The notes: generated from the sequence alone by a model not told the origin. DNA of 64,000 nt from Bathymodiolus japonicus methanotrophic gill symbiont (GCF_019721995.1 NZ_BLYC01000002.1:186001-250000), one strand, 5' to 3'; positions 30,334 to 39,933 are shown, numbered from the stretch's first letter. Numbers and translations: made by a program.

Positions 30334-32763
30334 GTGATCGAATTAAACTGGAAAACGGTGCGCTTTATAGTCGTTGGCGTTTTGTGCGCGCTGGTCTATT
30401 TTATTGCTAGTTATCTGTTTTTAACCTATACAGAACTACCCGCTTTTATAGCAAGTTTATTGGCCTATGCCTGCTCGTTTGGTTTTGCCTATTTAGGCCA
30501 GAAATTTTGGGCTTTTCGGTGCATTGCGCCACATTCAGTAACGCTGTTTCGCTATGCGGTATTGCAGGCCTGTTGTGCGACATTCGCGGCCACCTTTACT
30601 CAAGCATTTGTTTCGTATACTAACGTATCACCTCTATTACTCTCAGGTCTGGCTACCGTATTGACCAGTGGTACTAGCTATATTGTTTCTTCTTGCTGGG
30701 TGTTTGCGGATGCATCGGAGCAAGAAGCTGAAACAAATATATCTGCAGATTTGGCTTTTTCAAGCATACGTCCCGTAATGTCAATACAGCATCATTGGCG
30801 AAGCATGCTGCTAATATCAGCATGGCTACTGCTCTGCATAGTCTATATTAATCTATATTATTATATGCCTTGGAGTGTCAATTTATATTCAGGGCATGAT
30901 GATGGCTTATTTATCAGACTGGCAAATTCTCTGGCTGTGGGAGACTGGCTGGGAACATATTCTCAATATACCTTGATGAAAGGCCCCGGATATCCTTTCT
31001 TTCTGGTATTGACTCATTTTGTGGGTATCTCTTTATATTCCTTAACCGCTATTTTTCATTGTCTTGCGGTCAGTTTCTTTGCATGGACTTTGTTTCGGCT
31101 TAGTCAGTCACGCATATTGGTAGTGCTGTTGTTTGTATTGCTATTATTCTTACCCCTGGTTATTTCGAGCGGGCGTATTATCCGTGACCAGATTTATCCC
31201 GATCAATTTTTGTTAGGTTTTTCTGCCTTGCTATTTAGTTTGTTTGTGGCAACAAGTAATATGCAAAGAATTTGCTCAGCCTTATTGGCTGGGGTGATGT
31301 TTGCCTGGCTCTGGCTGACACGTGAAGAAGGTGTGTGGATTCTTCCTTCTATTGCTGTACTGACGATATTTGCGGTTTGGAAGTATTGGCGCAACAATAC
31401 CTTAAAACAAGGATTAATTAGTTCAGTATTCGTGCTTATTTTGAGCTTTTCTAGCATACACATTACTTTTCAATTGATGAACTGGCGTGTCTATGGTCAG
31501 TATGTGGGGGTTGATATTAAAGAGCAGAACTTTAAGGCCGCTTTAGCTGCATTACAGAGTGTGCGTGTTGAGGAAGCCATTTCACACGTGCCGGTTACGG
31601 ATGCAACCATGCAGGAAATTTATCAGGTTAGCCCAGGCTTTGCTGAACTGCAGGATTTTTTTGCCACTACTGGGTTGAACTGGCGCAAACTTGGGTGTTG
31701 GTTCTATCCCTGGGCCTGTAATGAGATTGCTGGGGGCTGGTTTATCTGGGCTTTAAGGGAGGCTGTAGCGAGCAAAGGCTATTATAAGACTCCTGCAAAA
31801 GCAGCTGCTTTTTATGCTAAAGTCGAGCAGGAAATTAACCAGGCCTGTGCTGATAAGAGGCTTAGTTGCAGTAAAAGTCTCACAGCTTTTATGCCTGAAA
31901 TTTCCCAGCGAGATATAAAAAATATTCCTGACACCTTACAGCAGTTAATTGATATGTTGCTATTGAGTCATTTTTCAGCGAACAATATGCGCTTGCACTC
32001 GGAGATAGATGGTAGTTTTTCAGGTAAACAATCTGTACTGAATTTTTTACATAGTCAGGAGCGATTTTATCTGGATAATAAAGACGTAGAGGTTTTTGGC
32101 CGATACGCGATTGTAAATAAAAAAATTCAAGAGTTAGATTTCCAAATAACAGATAAACAGGGTAAGACTTATGCGCATACTCTCAGGCAGCTTTCTGGTA
32201 TAGCAGATGTGAATAAATTTTACCCTTTTAGTCTGCAAACTTCTTGTCTTAACGGGTGTCGTCTTGCAATTAGTATTGATGGGCTGGACAAAATTAATGC
32301 AGTGATTCCTGATCGTGATCAATCATTTAAGCAGGAACAAGCCATAGAACTGGGAAATTTACTGGTTTTTTTTGATCAGCTAGAGAGTGGAAAAAGGCAA
32401 ATTACTGGTATTGTCGGCGCGGGTGAAATACGAACCCTCAAACTACGCCAGCGGCTATTTGAGATGTTTAAAATTATTTTTCCTGTCATGCTGATTTTGG
32501 GCCTAATCGCTTTTGTAGTGTTGTCTGTTATCGCTATCAAGCAGAGATCTCTTTCTACTTTATTTATATTCAGTGCGGCTATGTGGGGCGCAGTTTTAGC
32601 GCGACTAACGATTTTATTTCTGGTACATATCAGCTCATTTCCAGCACTGGCAAAGTTATATTTTATGCCGGTTTATAGCATATTGATCATTTCTTCACTG
32701 CTGAGTTTATATTTATTGATACAGTTTTTAGCTGGCTATCTGCAAAACAGAAATATCACTTGA
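30334..32763 (+). CDS. GtrA-like domain fused to a polytopic glycosyltransferase-like membrane protein
   Basis: An 809-aa protein starting with GTG directly after the previous stop (TGAGTG). Residues 1-130 form a GtrA-type four-helix domain (VRFIVVGVLCALVYFIASYL, FGFAYLGQKFWAF, FRYAVLQACCATFAATF). After a linker come many transmembrane segments with the shape of the GT-C/PMT superfamily, including a first loop NLYSGHDDGLFIRLANSL with paired acids, and a GPGYPFFLVL segment. A large soluble part (residues 390-700) and four C-terminal helices follow. GtrA proteins handle lipid-linked sugars; with the upstream synthase this suggests make-flip-transfer of one sugar onto an envelope polymer. The acceptor is unknown. 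Intact. Confidence 0.72.
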   Translation: MIELNWKTVRFIVVGVLCALVYFIASYLFLTYTELPAFIASLLAYACSFGFAYLGQKFWAFRCIAPHSVTLFRYAVLQACCATFAATFTQAFVSYTNVSPLLLSGLATVLTSGTSYIVSSCWVFADASEQEAETNISADLAFSSIRPVMSIQHHWRSMLLISAWLLLCIVYINLYYYMPWSVNLYSGHDDGLFIRLANSLAVGDWLGTYSQYTLMKGPGYPFFLVLTHFVGISLYSLTAIFHCLAVSFFAWTLFRLSQSRILVVLLFVLLLFLPLVISSGRIIRDQIYPDQFLLGFSALLFSLFVATSNMQRICSALLAGVMFAWLWLTREEGVWILPSIAVLTIFAVWKYWRNNTLKQGLISSVFVLILSFSSIHITFQLMNWRVYGQYVGVDIKEQNFKAALAALQSVRVEEAISHVPVTDATMQEIYQVSPGFAELQDFFATTGLNWRKLGCWFYPWACNEIAGGWFIWALREAVASKGYYKTPAKAAAFYAKVEQEINQACADKRLSCSKSLTAFMPEISQRDIKNIPDTLQQLIDMLLLSHFSANNMRLHSEIDGSFSGKQSVLNFLHSQERFYLDNKDVEVFGRYAIVNKKIQELDFQITDKQGKTYAHTLRQLSGIADVNKFYPFSLQTSCLNGCRLAISIDGLDKINAVIPDRDQSFKQEQAIELGNLLVFFDQLESGKRQITGIVGAGEIRTLKLRQRLFEMFKIIFPVMLILGLIAFVVLSVIAIKQRSLSTLFIFSAAMWGAVLARLTILFLVHISSFPALAKLYFMPVYSILIISSLLSLYLLIQFLAGYLQNRNIT

Positions 32764-32811
32764 ATCGGTTCTGTCGCAATAATTATCAAAAGCACAGACC
32801 TCCTGGTCTTC

Positions 32812-33091
32812 CGCTGAAAATCATGGAAACGTAGCTTAGCGAAGTGGTGATTTTTAGTCCCTGATAGGCGACAGGGCAATTCGCTGATTCGACGTGTGCT
32901 AGCAGCACGCGAGAGGAGCAAGAATTGCATTCCGAATAGCCGTCCAGCCAGTGAGGTAGTAATGACGAAGCGGCTTTTGTGCGTAGTCGTTGCGGACGCA
33001 GGGCGTTCAGGGCATCTCCCATCCGCTGCGTAGGTGAACGAATTATGGCGACAGGAGTCCCGGAATTTCGTGAGGTAGCATGGCGCGCCTG
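32812..33091 (+). repeat. Element B3 (280 bp)
   Basis: CGCTGAAAATCATGG to GGCGCGCCTG; left flank CTTC, C at -4. Removal rejoins GGTCTTC with AGGCATAACT, matching the IS6 3' fragment near 19256 (GGTCTTCAAGCATAACT on the opposite strand) with one substitution. Confidence 0.94.
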
Positions 33092-33099
33092 AGGCATAA

Positions 33100-33792
33100 C
33101 TATCCTGCTAAAGCCATAAACTGCTTATAAGCAGGAATATTTTCCTCAGACAATTGCCCCTTTCGGATGATATGTGCCGTTTGAATTCCATCAATTGTTG
33201 CTTGGGCGGAGTGAAACGCTTTAAAGCCCATCATCGGTTTTGTTATTTTTTTGATAAAGCGATGATCCTGTTCGATGATGTTATTCAAATATTTAACTTG
33301 TAATATGTCAATCATAGTGGCAAACCCAGCGAGGATTAACAAGAGGTTAATATTGGCTAATCCTGCATAGTTAGCGCCACTTTTATCCATAACGACCTTA
33401 TCAGGAAATCCATTATTGTTAATCGTTTGTTTAAAAAATGCGGTTGCAGCCTCTTCATCACGGCGCTCAGAAAGCATGAAATCAAGCGTATCCCCGTGAC
33501 TATCAACAGCTCGGTATAAATAGGTCCACTGACCCTTCACTTTGATATACGTTTCATCCATGCGCCACGATTTATTGGTTTCTCGTTTCTGAGATTTAGC
33601 TTTTACAGCAATGGCAGGAGAATAACGGATAACCCAACGATTGAGCGTAGCATGATCCACTTCAACGCCTCTTTCTTCCATAATTTCTTCAAGGTCGCGA
33701 TACGAAACGCCATACCTGACATAAAAGAAAACAGCATAAAGAATGACATCTTTTGGAAAGTGAGTGCCTTTGAAGCTGAGCATGTGATCCAC
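33100..33792 (-). CDS. IS6-family transposase
   Basis: 230 aa, full family length and open. HTH-like start (MLSFKGTHFPKDVILYAVFF, YGVSYRDLEEIMEERGV), DDE residues in WRMDETYIKVKGQW, VVMDKSGANYA and NIIEQDHRFIKK. Likely functional. It is divergent from nlpD. Confidence 0.95.
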   Translation of the reverse strand: MDHMLSFKGTHFPKDVILYAVFFYVRYGVSYRDLEEIMEERGVEVDHATLNRWVIRYSPAIAVKAKSQKRETNKSWRMDETYIKVKGQWTYLYRAVDSHGDTLDFMLSERRDEEAATAFFKQTINNNGFPDKVVMDKSGANYAGLANINLLLILAGFATMIDILQVKYLNNIIEQDHRFIKKITKPMMGFKAFHSAQATIDGIQTAHIIRKGQLSEENIPAYKQFMALAG

Positions 33793-33887
33793 CTTTTATT
33801 GAAATTGATAATTATGATAGCAGATAACGTCGGGAAGGGGGATTTATGCGACAGAACCGTTTTTTTCCGGCAGGTTTAAATTCGCTT

Positions 33888-34592
33888 ATGCGTCGTTTAA
33901 CTAGAGCTGTTAGCTTTATCATACTGTTTATCTGTCTGCTGGCTTGTGTAGGTACGCAGCCCAAAGCGCCTATACAGCCGTATAAGCGTGACCTGACTAA
34001 AGTCAAGTATTACACGGTTAAAAAAGGCGATACTTTGTACTCTATTGGCTTTCGCTCGGGACACGGTTATAAGCGCCTGGCAGCGTGGAATAAAATCCCC
34101 CCACCCTATAAAGTCTATCAGGGGCAAAAAATAAAATTATTTCCTAGAACTGCGTCTAACAAAGTACGAAATAAGAAAAAATATAATAAAAAAATATCAA
34201 GTATTTCAATTAATAACAAAAAGGTGTTAAAGTTGTACTGGCAGTGGCCGGTACGAGGGAAATTGTTGCGGAGTTTTTACGGGACAGGTCACAAAGGAAT
34301 TGATATTGCCGGCTACGCAGGTAAGAAAATTAGAGCAGCCGAATCGGGTATTGTGGTTTACAGCGGTAGTGGTTTAGTTGGCTATGGCAACTTGTTAATT
34401 ATTAAGCATAATTATTTATATTTAAGTGCCTATGCGCATAATCGTCGCTTATTGGTTAAGGACGGCGATAAAGTTAAAAAAGGGCAGTTGATCGCAGAGA
34501 TGGGGGTAGGGGCTAATGCTAAGCCTGCACTACATTTCGAAATCAGAAGAAATGGTAAATCGGTTAACCCTATAAATTATTTGCCTAAATAG
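33888..34592 (+). CDS. nlpD: NlpD-like murein hydrolase activator lipoprotein
   Basis: Activates septal amidases during cell division. Choosing ATG 33888 gives a lipoprotein signal MRRLTRAVSFIILFICLLAC with lipobox LLAC. An in-frame ATG at 33846 lies inside the IS6 terminus and would add 14 residues. A LysM domain follows (YYTVKKGDTLYSIGF, KVYQGQKIKLF), then an M23/LytM domain with HKGIDIAGYAGKKIRAAESG, AYAHNRRLLVKDGD and ALHFEIRRNGKSVNP. The first His of the usual HxH is absent, as in degenerate LytM activators. The nlpD-rpoS order is conserved, but surE/pcm are not upstream; IS6 is. Confidence 0.9.
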   Translation: MRRLTRAVSFIILFICLLACVGTQPKAPIQPYKRDLTKVKYYTVKKGDTLYSIGFRSGHGYKRLAAWNKIPPPYKVYQGQKIKLFPRTASNKVRNKKKYNKKISSISINNKKVLKLYWQWPVRGKLLRSFYGTGHKGIDIAGYAGKKIRAAESGIVVYSGSGLVGYGNLLIIKHNYLYLSAYAHNRRLLVKDGDKVKKGQLIAEMGVGANAKPALHFEIRRNGKSVNPINYLPK

Positions 34593-34622
34593 GCATAGGG
34601 TATTGCAGCCGGGAATAATAAG

Positions 34623-34826
34623 CTGAAGTTTCCCAATTATTGAGTAGCTGAAATACACAATGCTGGTGTATCGAGGTTTATTTTAGGTGGTTTTGCCATG
34701 TTTATAGCAAACCCCTACTTAATTCCCCTTAGGCAATAGCATTTGAAACGAATGAAAAGACTGTTTTTTTCATATAGTTGTAGCATAGTTTCAATTTTAC
34801 CATAAATAATTATTGGGAAACTTCAG
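34623..34826 (+). repeat. MITE E, copy 6, between nlpD and rpoS
   Basis: Standard E termini, TAATAAG repeated on both sides. It lies between nlpD and the rpoS ribosome-binding region, so it lengthens the rpoS leader by about 210 bases. Confidence 0.93.
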
Positions 34827-35056
34827 TAATAAGAAAAGTAGGAGTTAATAACGATGGAAGAATTAATGAGTACTTCAGACAATAGTCTACCTGAAAGCAC
34901 AGATGTGCAGTCTTCTGATGATATTGTCAACGCTGACAGTGATGTGCCGGCGGTAAGTGAGGCTCCGGTTGAGCCGGTGCCAGAGATACAAGAGAAAAAA
35001 GACCTTAACTTTGATGCTACCCGGTTTTATCTTAGTGAACTGAGTCACTCGACTTT

Positions 35057-35351
35057 CGCTGAAAATCAGGGAAACGTAGCCTAAGCGAAGTGATGATTTT
35101 TAGTCTGCGATAGCCGTAGGGCCGTTGTTTTGTCGGAGTCTGAGCGTTAGCGAAGGTGGAGACAAAATAAAAGGCCATCCGACACGGCGTCAAGTCATTT
35201 GGAGCCTATGTTCCGACCCCTTGTTGGGTCGGGACGAGGTGACGAGGACGAATCGGGGCCGCCGGAGGCATAAGTGGTCGCGTTAAGTTTTTGCTGCTTG
35301 CTTGGGCTGGGATGCCCAAAACAAGCTTTCGCAAAAATAGCGACTCCCCGA
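35057..35351 (+). repeat. Element A6 (295 bp) in rpoS
   Basis: Left flank CTTT (C at -4), right flank ATTAACC; removal restores codons ACT TTA TTA ACC. No duplication. Confidence 0.95.
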
Positions 35352-35932
35352 ATTAACCGCAGAGCAAGAGAAGTTATACGGGATGCAGGTCGTGCAGGGC
35401 GATCAAAAAGCGCGGCAGATCATGATCGAGAGTAATTCGCGTCTAGTGGTAAAAATAGCCCTGCGCTATTTAAACCGAGGGTTGCCCTTGCTTGATTTGA
35501 TTGAAGAAGGGAGTCTGGGTTTAATTCGCGCAGTAGAAAAATTTGATCCTGAGCTGGGGTTTCGCTTCTCAACGTATGCTACCTGGTGGATACGACAAAC
35601 GATTGAACGTGCAGTGATGAATCAGACTTGTACTATAAGGCTGCCTATTCATGTGCTGAAGGAAATGAGCGTGTTTTTAAAGGCGCAGCGATATTTACTG
35701 CAGACTCAGGAAACCGAGCCTAGTACCGAAGATATAGCCAGATACCTGGATAAGCCAGTAAAGTTGGTGGAGAAAATGCTCAAGCTGAATGAGCGAGTGA
35801 CTTCGATGGATGCACCTAGTCCATTTGATTCGGAGAGAGCGCTGGTGGATTCAATTGCTGATAATGAGGCGATGACGTTGCTGGAGCAGATTCATGATGA
35901 GGGTGTTAAAGAAAATATTAAAACTTGGCTGT

Positions 35933-36215
35933 CGCTTAGAATCAGGGAAACGGGGCCTAAGCGGAGTGATGATTTTTAGTCCCTGGTAGGCGACAGGGCA
36001 ATTCGCTGATCCGAAGTGCGCTAGTAGCGCGCGAGGGAGGCAAGAATTGCATTCCGAATAGCCGTCCAGCCATTTGAGGTAGTCTTAACGGAGCAGGGTT
36101 TTGTGCGTAGTTGAGACGGACGCAGGGCGACCAGGGCATCTCCCATTCGCTGCGTAGGCGAATGAATGTTGGTGACAGGAGCCCCAGGATGTTGTGAGGT
36201 AGCATGGCGCGCCTG
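35933..36215 (+). repeat. Element B4 (283 bp) in rpoS
   Basis: Opening variant CGCTTAGAATCAGGG, end GGCGCGCCTG; left flank CTGT, right flank CAAAG; removal restores TGG CTG TCA AAG in frame. Confidence 0.94.
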
Positions 36216-36463
36216 CAAAGTTATCCAAAAAACAGGCTGAAGTGATCTGTCGCCGCTATGGCTTGTGTGGTTACGAAAATGCAACACTTGAAATTGTTGC
36301 CTGTGAATTAGGCGTTACGCGTGAACGGGTGCGACAAATACAAATGGATGGCTTGAAAAAGCTCAAAGAGATTATTGAAGTGAGTGGCTACTCGCTAGAG
36401 TCGATCTTGCAGTAACTGCATATTAAACAAAATATGACTGTTGAGCCTGGTTAACAATCGCGC

Positions 36464-37248
36464 TTATATTTTTTCTAATACATTGATATCTAATGCTGCA
36501 AGCAGGGCAATCAGCTTGATCAATGGCAAACCTATCAGTGCATTAGGGTCATCACCTTCAATGCGCTCAAACAGGGCAATACCCAGACCTTCAGACTTAA
36601 AACTGCCCGCGCAATCATAGGGTTGCTCAAGGGCTATATAATTTGCAATCTGCTGATCGCTAAGTTTTTTAAAGTACACCGTACAAATATCAAGATCGCT
36701 GATTATCTTACCTGTGGCACTGTCAAGTATGCAGATACTGGTGTAGAAAATAACTTTAGAGCCGGACGAAAGTTGTAATTGTTTGATCGCATTATGTTTG
36801 TTGCCTGGCTTTGTCAGCTGTATCTGACCTGACATCGCAACCTGGTCTGCCGCAATAATCAGGTGACTAGGGTAATCGCTAGCCAGTGCCCGGGATTTTT
36901 CTTTGGCTAGGCGTAAAGCCTGCATGCTGGGAGTCTCGTCTTTTTTTGCAGCTTCATTAATAGCAGGCGTTGCGCAAGTAAAGTTCAAGTATAATTTTTC
37001 TAATACTCGATGTTCAAGTTTTTTAACTGATTGATTTTATTGATAATTTTACTGACAAAGAAAGCATCAACATCATTGTAAATCAATCACTTATAAAACA
37101 AAGCCGGAAAAATTTACTTTTCTTAGCCCAGTTATAGCTGAAAACTTGAACATCGAGTAATAGCGCTTTTCGGTAACTGGAGCTGGATGCCAGGACTAGT
37201 TCAGCATCAGTGTTGCTTTGAGGTGGTGAGGTGTTTTTAAGCTTCTTA
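36464..37248 (-). pseudogene. yceF: Maf/YceF-type nucleotide pyrophosphatase, split by element F1
   Basis: House-cleaning pyrophosphatase family. The main part (36988 down to 36464) reads DETPSMQALRLAKEKSRALA, LIIAADQVA (catalytic Asp), YDCAGSFKSEGLGIALF and GDDPNALIGLPLIKL. The N-terminal signature LVLASSSSYRKALLEKLYLN is recovered only after removing the 155-bp F1 element (37005-37159). No ATG is visible upstream of that signature before the IS30 boundary, so the true start is also lost or is non-standard. Gene order yceF-yceD-rpmF is the usual one, though here yceF is inverted relative to yceD. Confidence 0.85.
37005..37159 (+). repeat. Element F1 (155 bp), miniature derivative of IS-A
   Basis: Has IS-A termini ACTCGATGTTCAAG/CTTGAACATCGAGT, an unrelated non-coding centre, and a 3-bp duplication AAT, the same duplication length as IS-A. 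Confidence 0.92.
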
Positions 37249-37798
37249 CCTGAATTCAAGTCATAAGTACATAACCCAATAAATTTTTCATATCTATCCC
37301 AGTCAGCTCTTCAAATACCTCATAAGGTGTTTTGTAATTGAGACACTTTTTAGGGCGACTATTTAGCTTATCAACGGCTATAAAAACCTCTTTTATCGTA
37401 ACATCAATCAACTCCATTACTTTAGGGAAATACTGTCTTAATAAGCCATTAGCATTCTCATTTTGCCCTCTTTCCCAAGAGCTGTATGGAGTCGAAAAAT
37501 ACGTATCACAACCTAGTGCTTCTGCTATTTTTTCATGCAGGGTAAACTCTTTCCCGTTATCAAAAGTAATTGTTTTAACAAAGCTTTTTATAGGATCAAG
37601 CATTAAAATAGTTGCGTCTAATACATATTGAGCCTTTTTCCCCGCTAAAGGGAAGGCCAACCGTAATTTAGAGACTCGCTCATCCAACGTTACAATCGCC
37701 CCTTTGTGATTTTTCCCAATGATTGTATCTGCCTCCCAATCACCTATACGCTTACGGTTGTTGACCTCTTCAGGACGCTCATCTATATCGACTCTATT

Positions 37799-37952
37799 AC
37801 TCGATGTTCAAGTTTTTTAACTGATTGATTTTATTGACAATTTTACTGACAAAGAAAGCATCAACATCATTGTAAATCAATCACTTATAAAACAAAGCCG
37901 GAAAAATTTACTTTTCTTAGCCCAGTTATAGCTGAAAACTTGAACATCGAGT
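37799..37952 (+). repeat. Element F2 (154 bp), miniature derivative of IS-A
   Basis: Same sequence as F1; 3-bp duplication ATT on both sides; removal restores the IS30 frame. Confidence 0.92.
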
Positions 37953-38201
37953 ATTAGGGATTCCTGTCCTATTATGGGCTGACCCATACCGCTTGCGATA
38001 GGTTTTGTTCTGATGCCGAAGATGCTTGTATAGTTCACCCCCTGCCTTTTTGTCCGCCAGAATATGCTGGTAGATTGTTTCATGATGAAGACTAATTATA
38101 CTCTCTTGTTTTAACCGCCCTGCAATCTGCTCAGGACTCCAGTCATCCTCAATGCGAACATTAACAATGCCTTTTATTTCATCCGTTAATTTAACCTCTT
38201 T

Positions 38202-38496
38202 CGCTGAAAATCAGGGAAACGGAGCCTAAGCGAAGTGATGATTTTTAGTCCGCGATAGCCGTAGGGCCGTTGTTTTGTCGGAGTCTGAGCGTTAGCGAAG
38301 GTGGAGACAAAATAAAAGGCCATCCGACACGGCGTCAAGTCATTTGGAGCCTATGTTCCGACCCCTTGTTGGGTCGGGACGAGGTGACGAGGACGAATCG
38401 GGGCCGCCGGAGGCATAAGTGGTCGCGTTAAGTTTTTGCTGCTTGCTTGGGCTGGGATGCCCAAAACAAGCTTTCGCAAAAATAGCGACTCCCCGA
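38202..38496 (+). repeat. Element A7 (295 bp) in IS30 transposase
   Basis: Left flank CTTT, right flank AGGCTTG; exact removal restores codons AAG CCT AAA GAG on the minus strand. Antisense to the host gene. Confidence 0.94.
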
Positions 38497-38944
38497 AGGC
38501 TTGTTTTTGTGTCGTTCTTGGGCAAAATCTTCTGCTTGTTTATGTCTGTAGCCTCTTTGACCTGTATTGCGTTTAATCTCGCGTGAAATATTGCTTTGGC
38601 TTCGTTCTAAGGCTTCTGCTATTTTATTCTGTGAAGTTCCCTTTTCTAATTCAATTTCTATATAATATCTTTCTTCAGGACATAGGTGTGTATAGCTCAT
38701 TTGTAGCCTCTGTAAATTGTTTGGTAGCTGTTTACTTTACACCTATGTCTTGTCTTAATTCAACAGGTGTTAGTCTAGCCAATACTTGCAGAGGGTTATG
38801 CACTTATTTATACGAATTCAGGTTATTTAACATACTAGTTTTAAATATTTATCGATATTTCCATTACGGTGCTGTACTAGCTGATTGGCTTGCATAAGAA
38901 TTCAATTGACAGAAGGTGTTGATACCGGCTATTATTGCATAGAT

Positions 38945-39466
38945 ATGTCAGATCAAATACCTGAACTTATAGATCCTGTGGTTTTTGCTGAGCGGCAAAG
39001 TTCTATACAGGGGCTGCTGGGACTGCAGCGTCTGGATCGTCTTGCCGAAATGCTTTTTGATGAACAGGGTGAGCTGAAAGTTGATTTATATTTTTATAAA
39101 CAAGGGAAAGTGCCTGTTATAGAAGGGTGTTTGGAAGGGAATATAAATTTAATATGTCAAAGTTGCCTGGAAACATTAGCTTGGGATGTGGATAAGCTAG
39201 TCAAAATAGCTATGGTGCAAACCATTGAGCAGGCGGACCGCTTGCAAGACGGGTTTGAACCGTTGATGGTGGCAGAAGAAAAAATGTCACTGCCGGGGCT
39301 TATTGAGGATGAAGTGATTATTTCACTGCCTGACTATCCACGGCATGCGCATCAATGTTTGCAATATAAAGGCAATGTTCAGTCTGCCGATGCCAGGACT
39401 ATTGAACAAAAATCTGAAAACCCTTTTGCTGTTTTAGCTAAACTAAAAATTACTGGAGACCAATAA
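38945..39466 (+). CDS. yceD: YceD (DUF177) protein
   Basis: Conserved partner gene of rpmF, linked to 23S rRNA/ribosome biogenesis in plants and bacteria. The ATG at 38945 ([20 protein letters not shown]) is preferred; the frame could extend 20 codons upstream without a better start. It carries the family Cys pair [10 protein letters not shown] and the C-terminal motif [10 protein letters not shown]. The stop overlaps the rpmF start by one base (TAATG), so the genes are translationally coupled. Intact at 173 aa. Confidence 0.92.
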   Translation: MSDQIPELIDPVVFAERQSSIQGLLGLQRLDRLAEMLFDEQGELKVDLYFYKQGKVPVIEGCLEGNINLICQSCLETLAWDVDKLVKIAMVQTIEQADRLQDGFEPLMVAEEKMSLPGLIEDEVIISLPDYPRHAHQCLQYKGNVQSADARTIEQKSENPFAVLAKLKITGDQ

Positions 39467-39645
39467 TGGCCGTACAAAAAAGTAAAGTAACTCGTTCAAG
39501 ACGCGGTCAGCGTCGTTCGCATGATTCATTGACTTCGAAAACATTATCTCAAGATCCAACGACTGGTGAAATGCATTTACGTCATCATATGACGCCTGAT
39601 GGTTTTTTTAAAGGCCGTCAAATAGTTGTAAGTGAAGAAGATTAA
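39466..39645 (+). CDS. rpmF: 50S ribosomal protein L32
   Basis: A 59-aa basic protein starting [20 protein letters not shown], with the family blocks [21 protein letters not shown] and [10 protein letters not shown] (Cys-free form). Directly coupled to yceD. Element B5 lies 42 bp downstream, separating it from plsX. Confidence 0.95.
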   Translation: MAVQKSKVTRSRRGQRRSHDSLTSKTLSQDPTTGEMHLRHHMTPDGFFKGRQIVVSEED

Positions 39646-39687
39646 GACTTGATTGCTTAGGAATGCGCATTTGTATTGTGCAGCTTA

Positions 39688-39933
39688 CGCTTAAAATCAG
39701 GGAAACGGAGCCTAAGCGGAGTGATGATTTTTAGTCCCTGGTAGGCGACAGGGAAATTCGCTGATCCGAAGTGCGCTAGTAGCGCGCGAGGGAGGCAAGA
39801 ATTGCATTCCGAATAGCCGTCCAGCCATTTGAGACGGACGCAGGGCGACCAGGGCATCTCCCATTCGCTGCGTAGGCGAATGAATGTTGGTGACAGGAGT
39901 CCCAGAATGTTGTGAGGTAGCATGGCGCGCCTG
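39688..39933 (+). repeat. Element B5 (246 bp, internal deletion)
   Basis: Opening CGCTTAAAATCAGGG, end GGCGCGCCTG; left flank CTTA, C at -4. About 35 bp of the B centre is missing (after CCAGCCATTTGAG). Lies between rpmF and its terminator. Confidence 0.92.

Larger units (their letters stand above)
32767..33858 (-). mobile_element. IS6-family element, complete, carrying element B3
   Basis: Inverted ends GGTTCTGTCGCA and TGCGACAGAACC. B3 (32812-33091) lies in the non-coding part 3' of the transposase. No 8-bp duplication is visible at the flanks (TTGAATC versus GTTTTTT), so it may have arrived by cointegrate or deletion. It sits immediately upstream of nlpD. Confidence 0.9.
34854..36415 (+). 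pseudogene. rpoS: RNA polymerase sigma factor RpoS, interrupted by A6 and B4
   Basis: Stationary-phase sigma factor. The ATG at 34854 follows AGGAGTTAATAACG. Segments 34854-35056, 35352-35932 and 36216-36415 join to a 327-codon gene with no lost or added base. The first join gives [15 protein letters not shown], as in the family. Region 2 follows ([38 protein letters not shown]), then region 3 ([19 protein letters not shown]). The second join gives KTWLSKLSKKQAEVICRRY, leading to region 4 with GVTRERVRQIQMDGLKKL. As DNA stands, translation stops 9 codons into A6. Both elements are in the sense direction, so loss of function is likely but RNA-level removal is not excluded. Confidence 0.93.
37256..38700 (-). 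pseudogene. IS30-family transposase, interrupted
   Basis: The N-terminal part starts at 38700 with MSYTHLCPEERYYIEIELEK and an HTH (SQNKIAEALERSQSNISREI). It is cut by A7; exact removal joins HKNKP to KEVKL in frame. F2 (37799-37952) cuts again inside GIPNRVDIDERPEEV. The catalytic part follows: WEADTIIGKNHKGAIVTL, FDNGKEFTLHEKI and SWERGQNENANGLLRQYFPK (DDE). Without the two insertions the gene would read through, so inactivation is by insertion only. Confidence 0.88.
37249..38774 (-). mobile_element. IS30-family element (approximate ends), interrupted by F2 and A7
   Basis: Ends are estimated from the imperfect inverted pair CCTGAATTCAAG (left) and CTTAATTCAACAGG (right). Lies between yceF and yceD. 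Confidence 0.65.

Noticed and set aside
33846-33887. ATG at 33846 as the nlpD start
   Set aside because: It lies in the IS6 terminus and would put 14 polar residues before a good lipoprotein signal; ATG 33888 is the natural start.
35057-36215. A and B elements in rpoS as group I or group II self-splicing introns
   Set aside because: No GUGYG start, no domain V-like AGC hairpin, no group I P7 core seen; and identical elements sit antisense in hipB, IS30 and phoH, where splicing could not help. RNA-level removal in rpoS is left open only as something to test.
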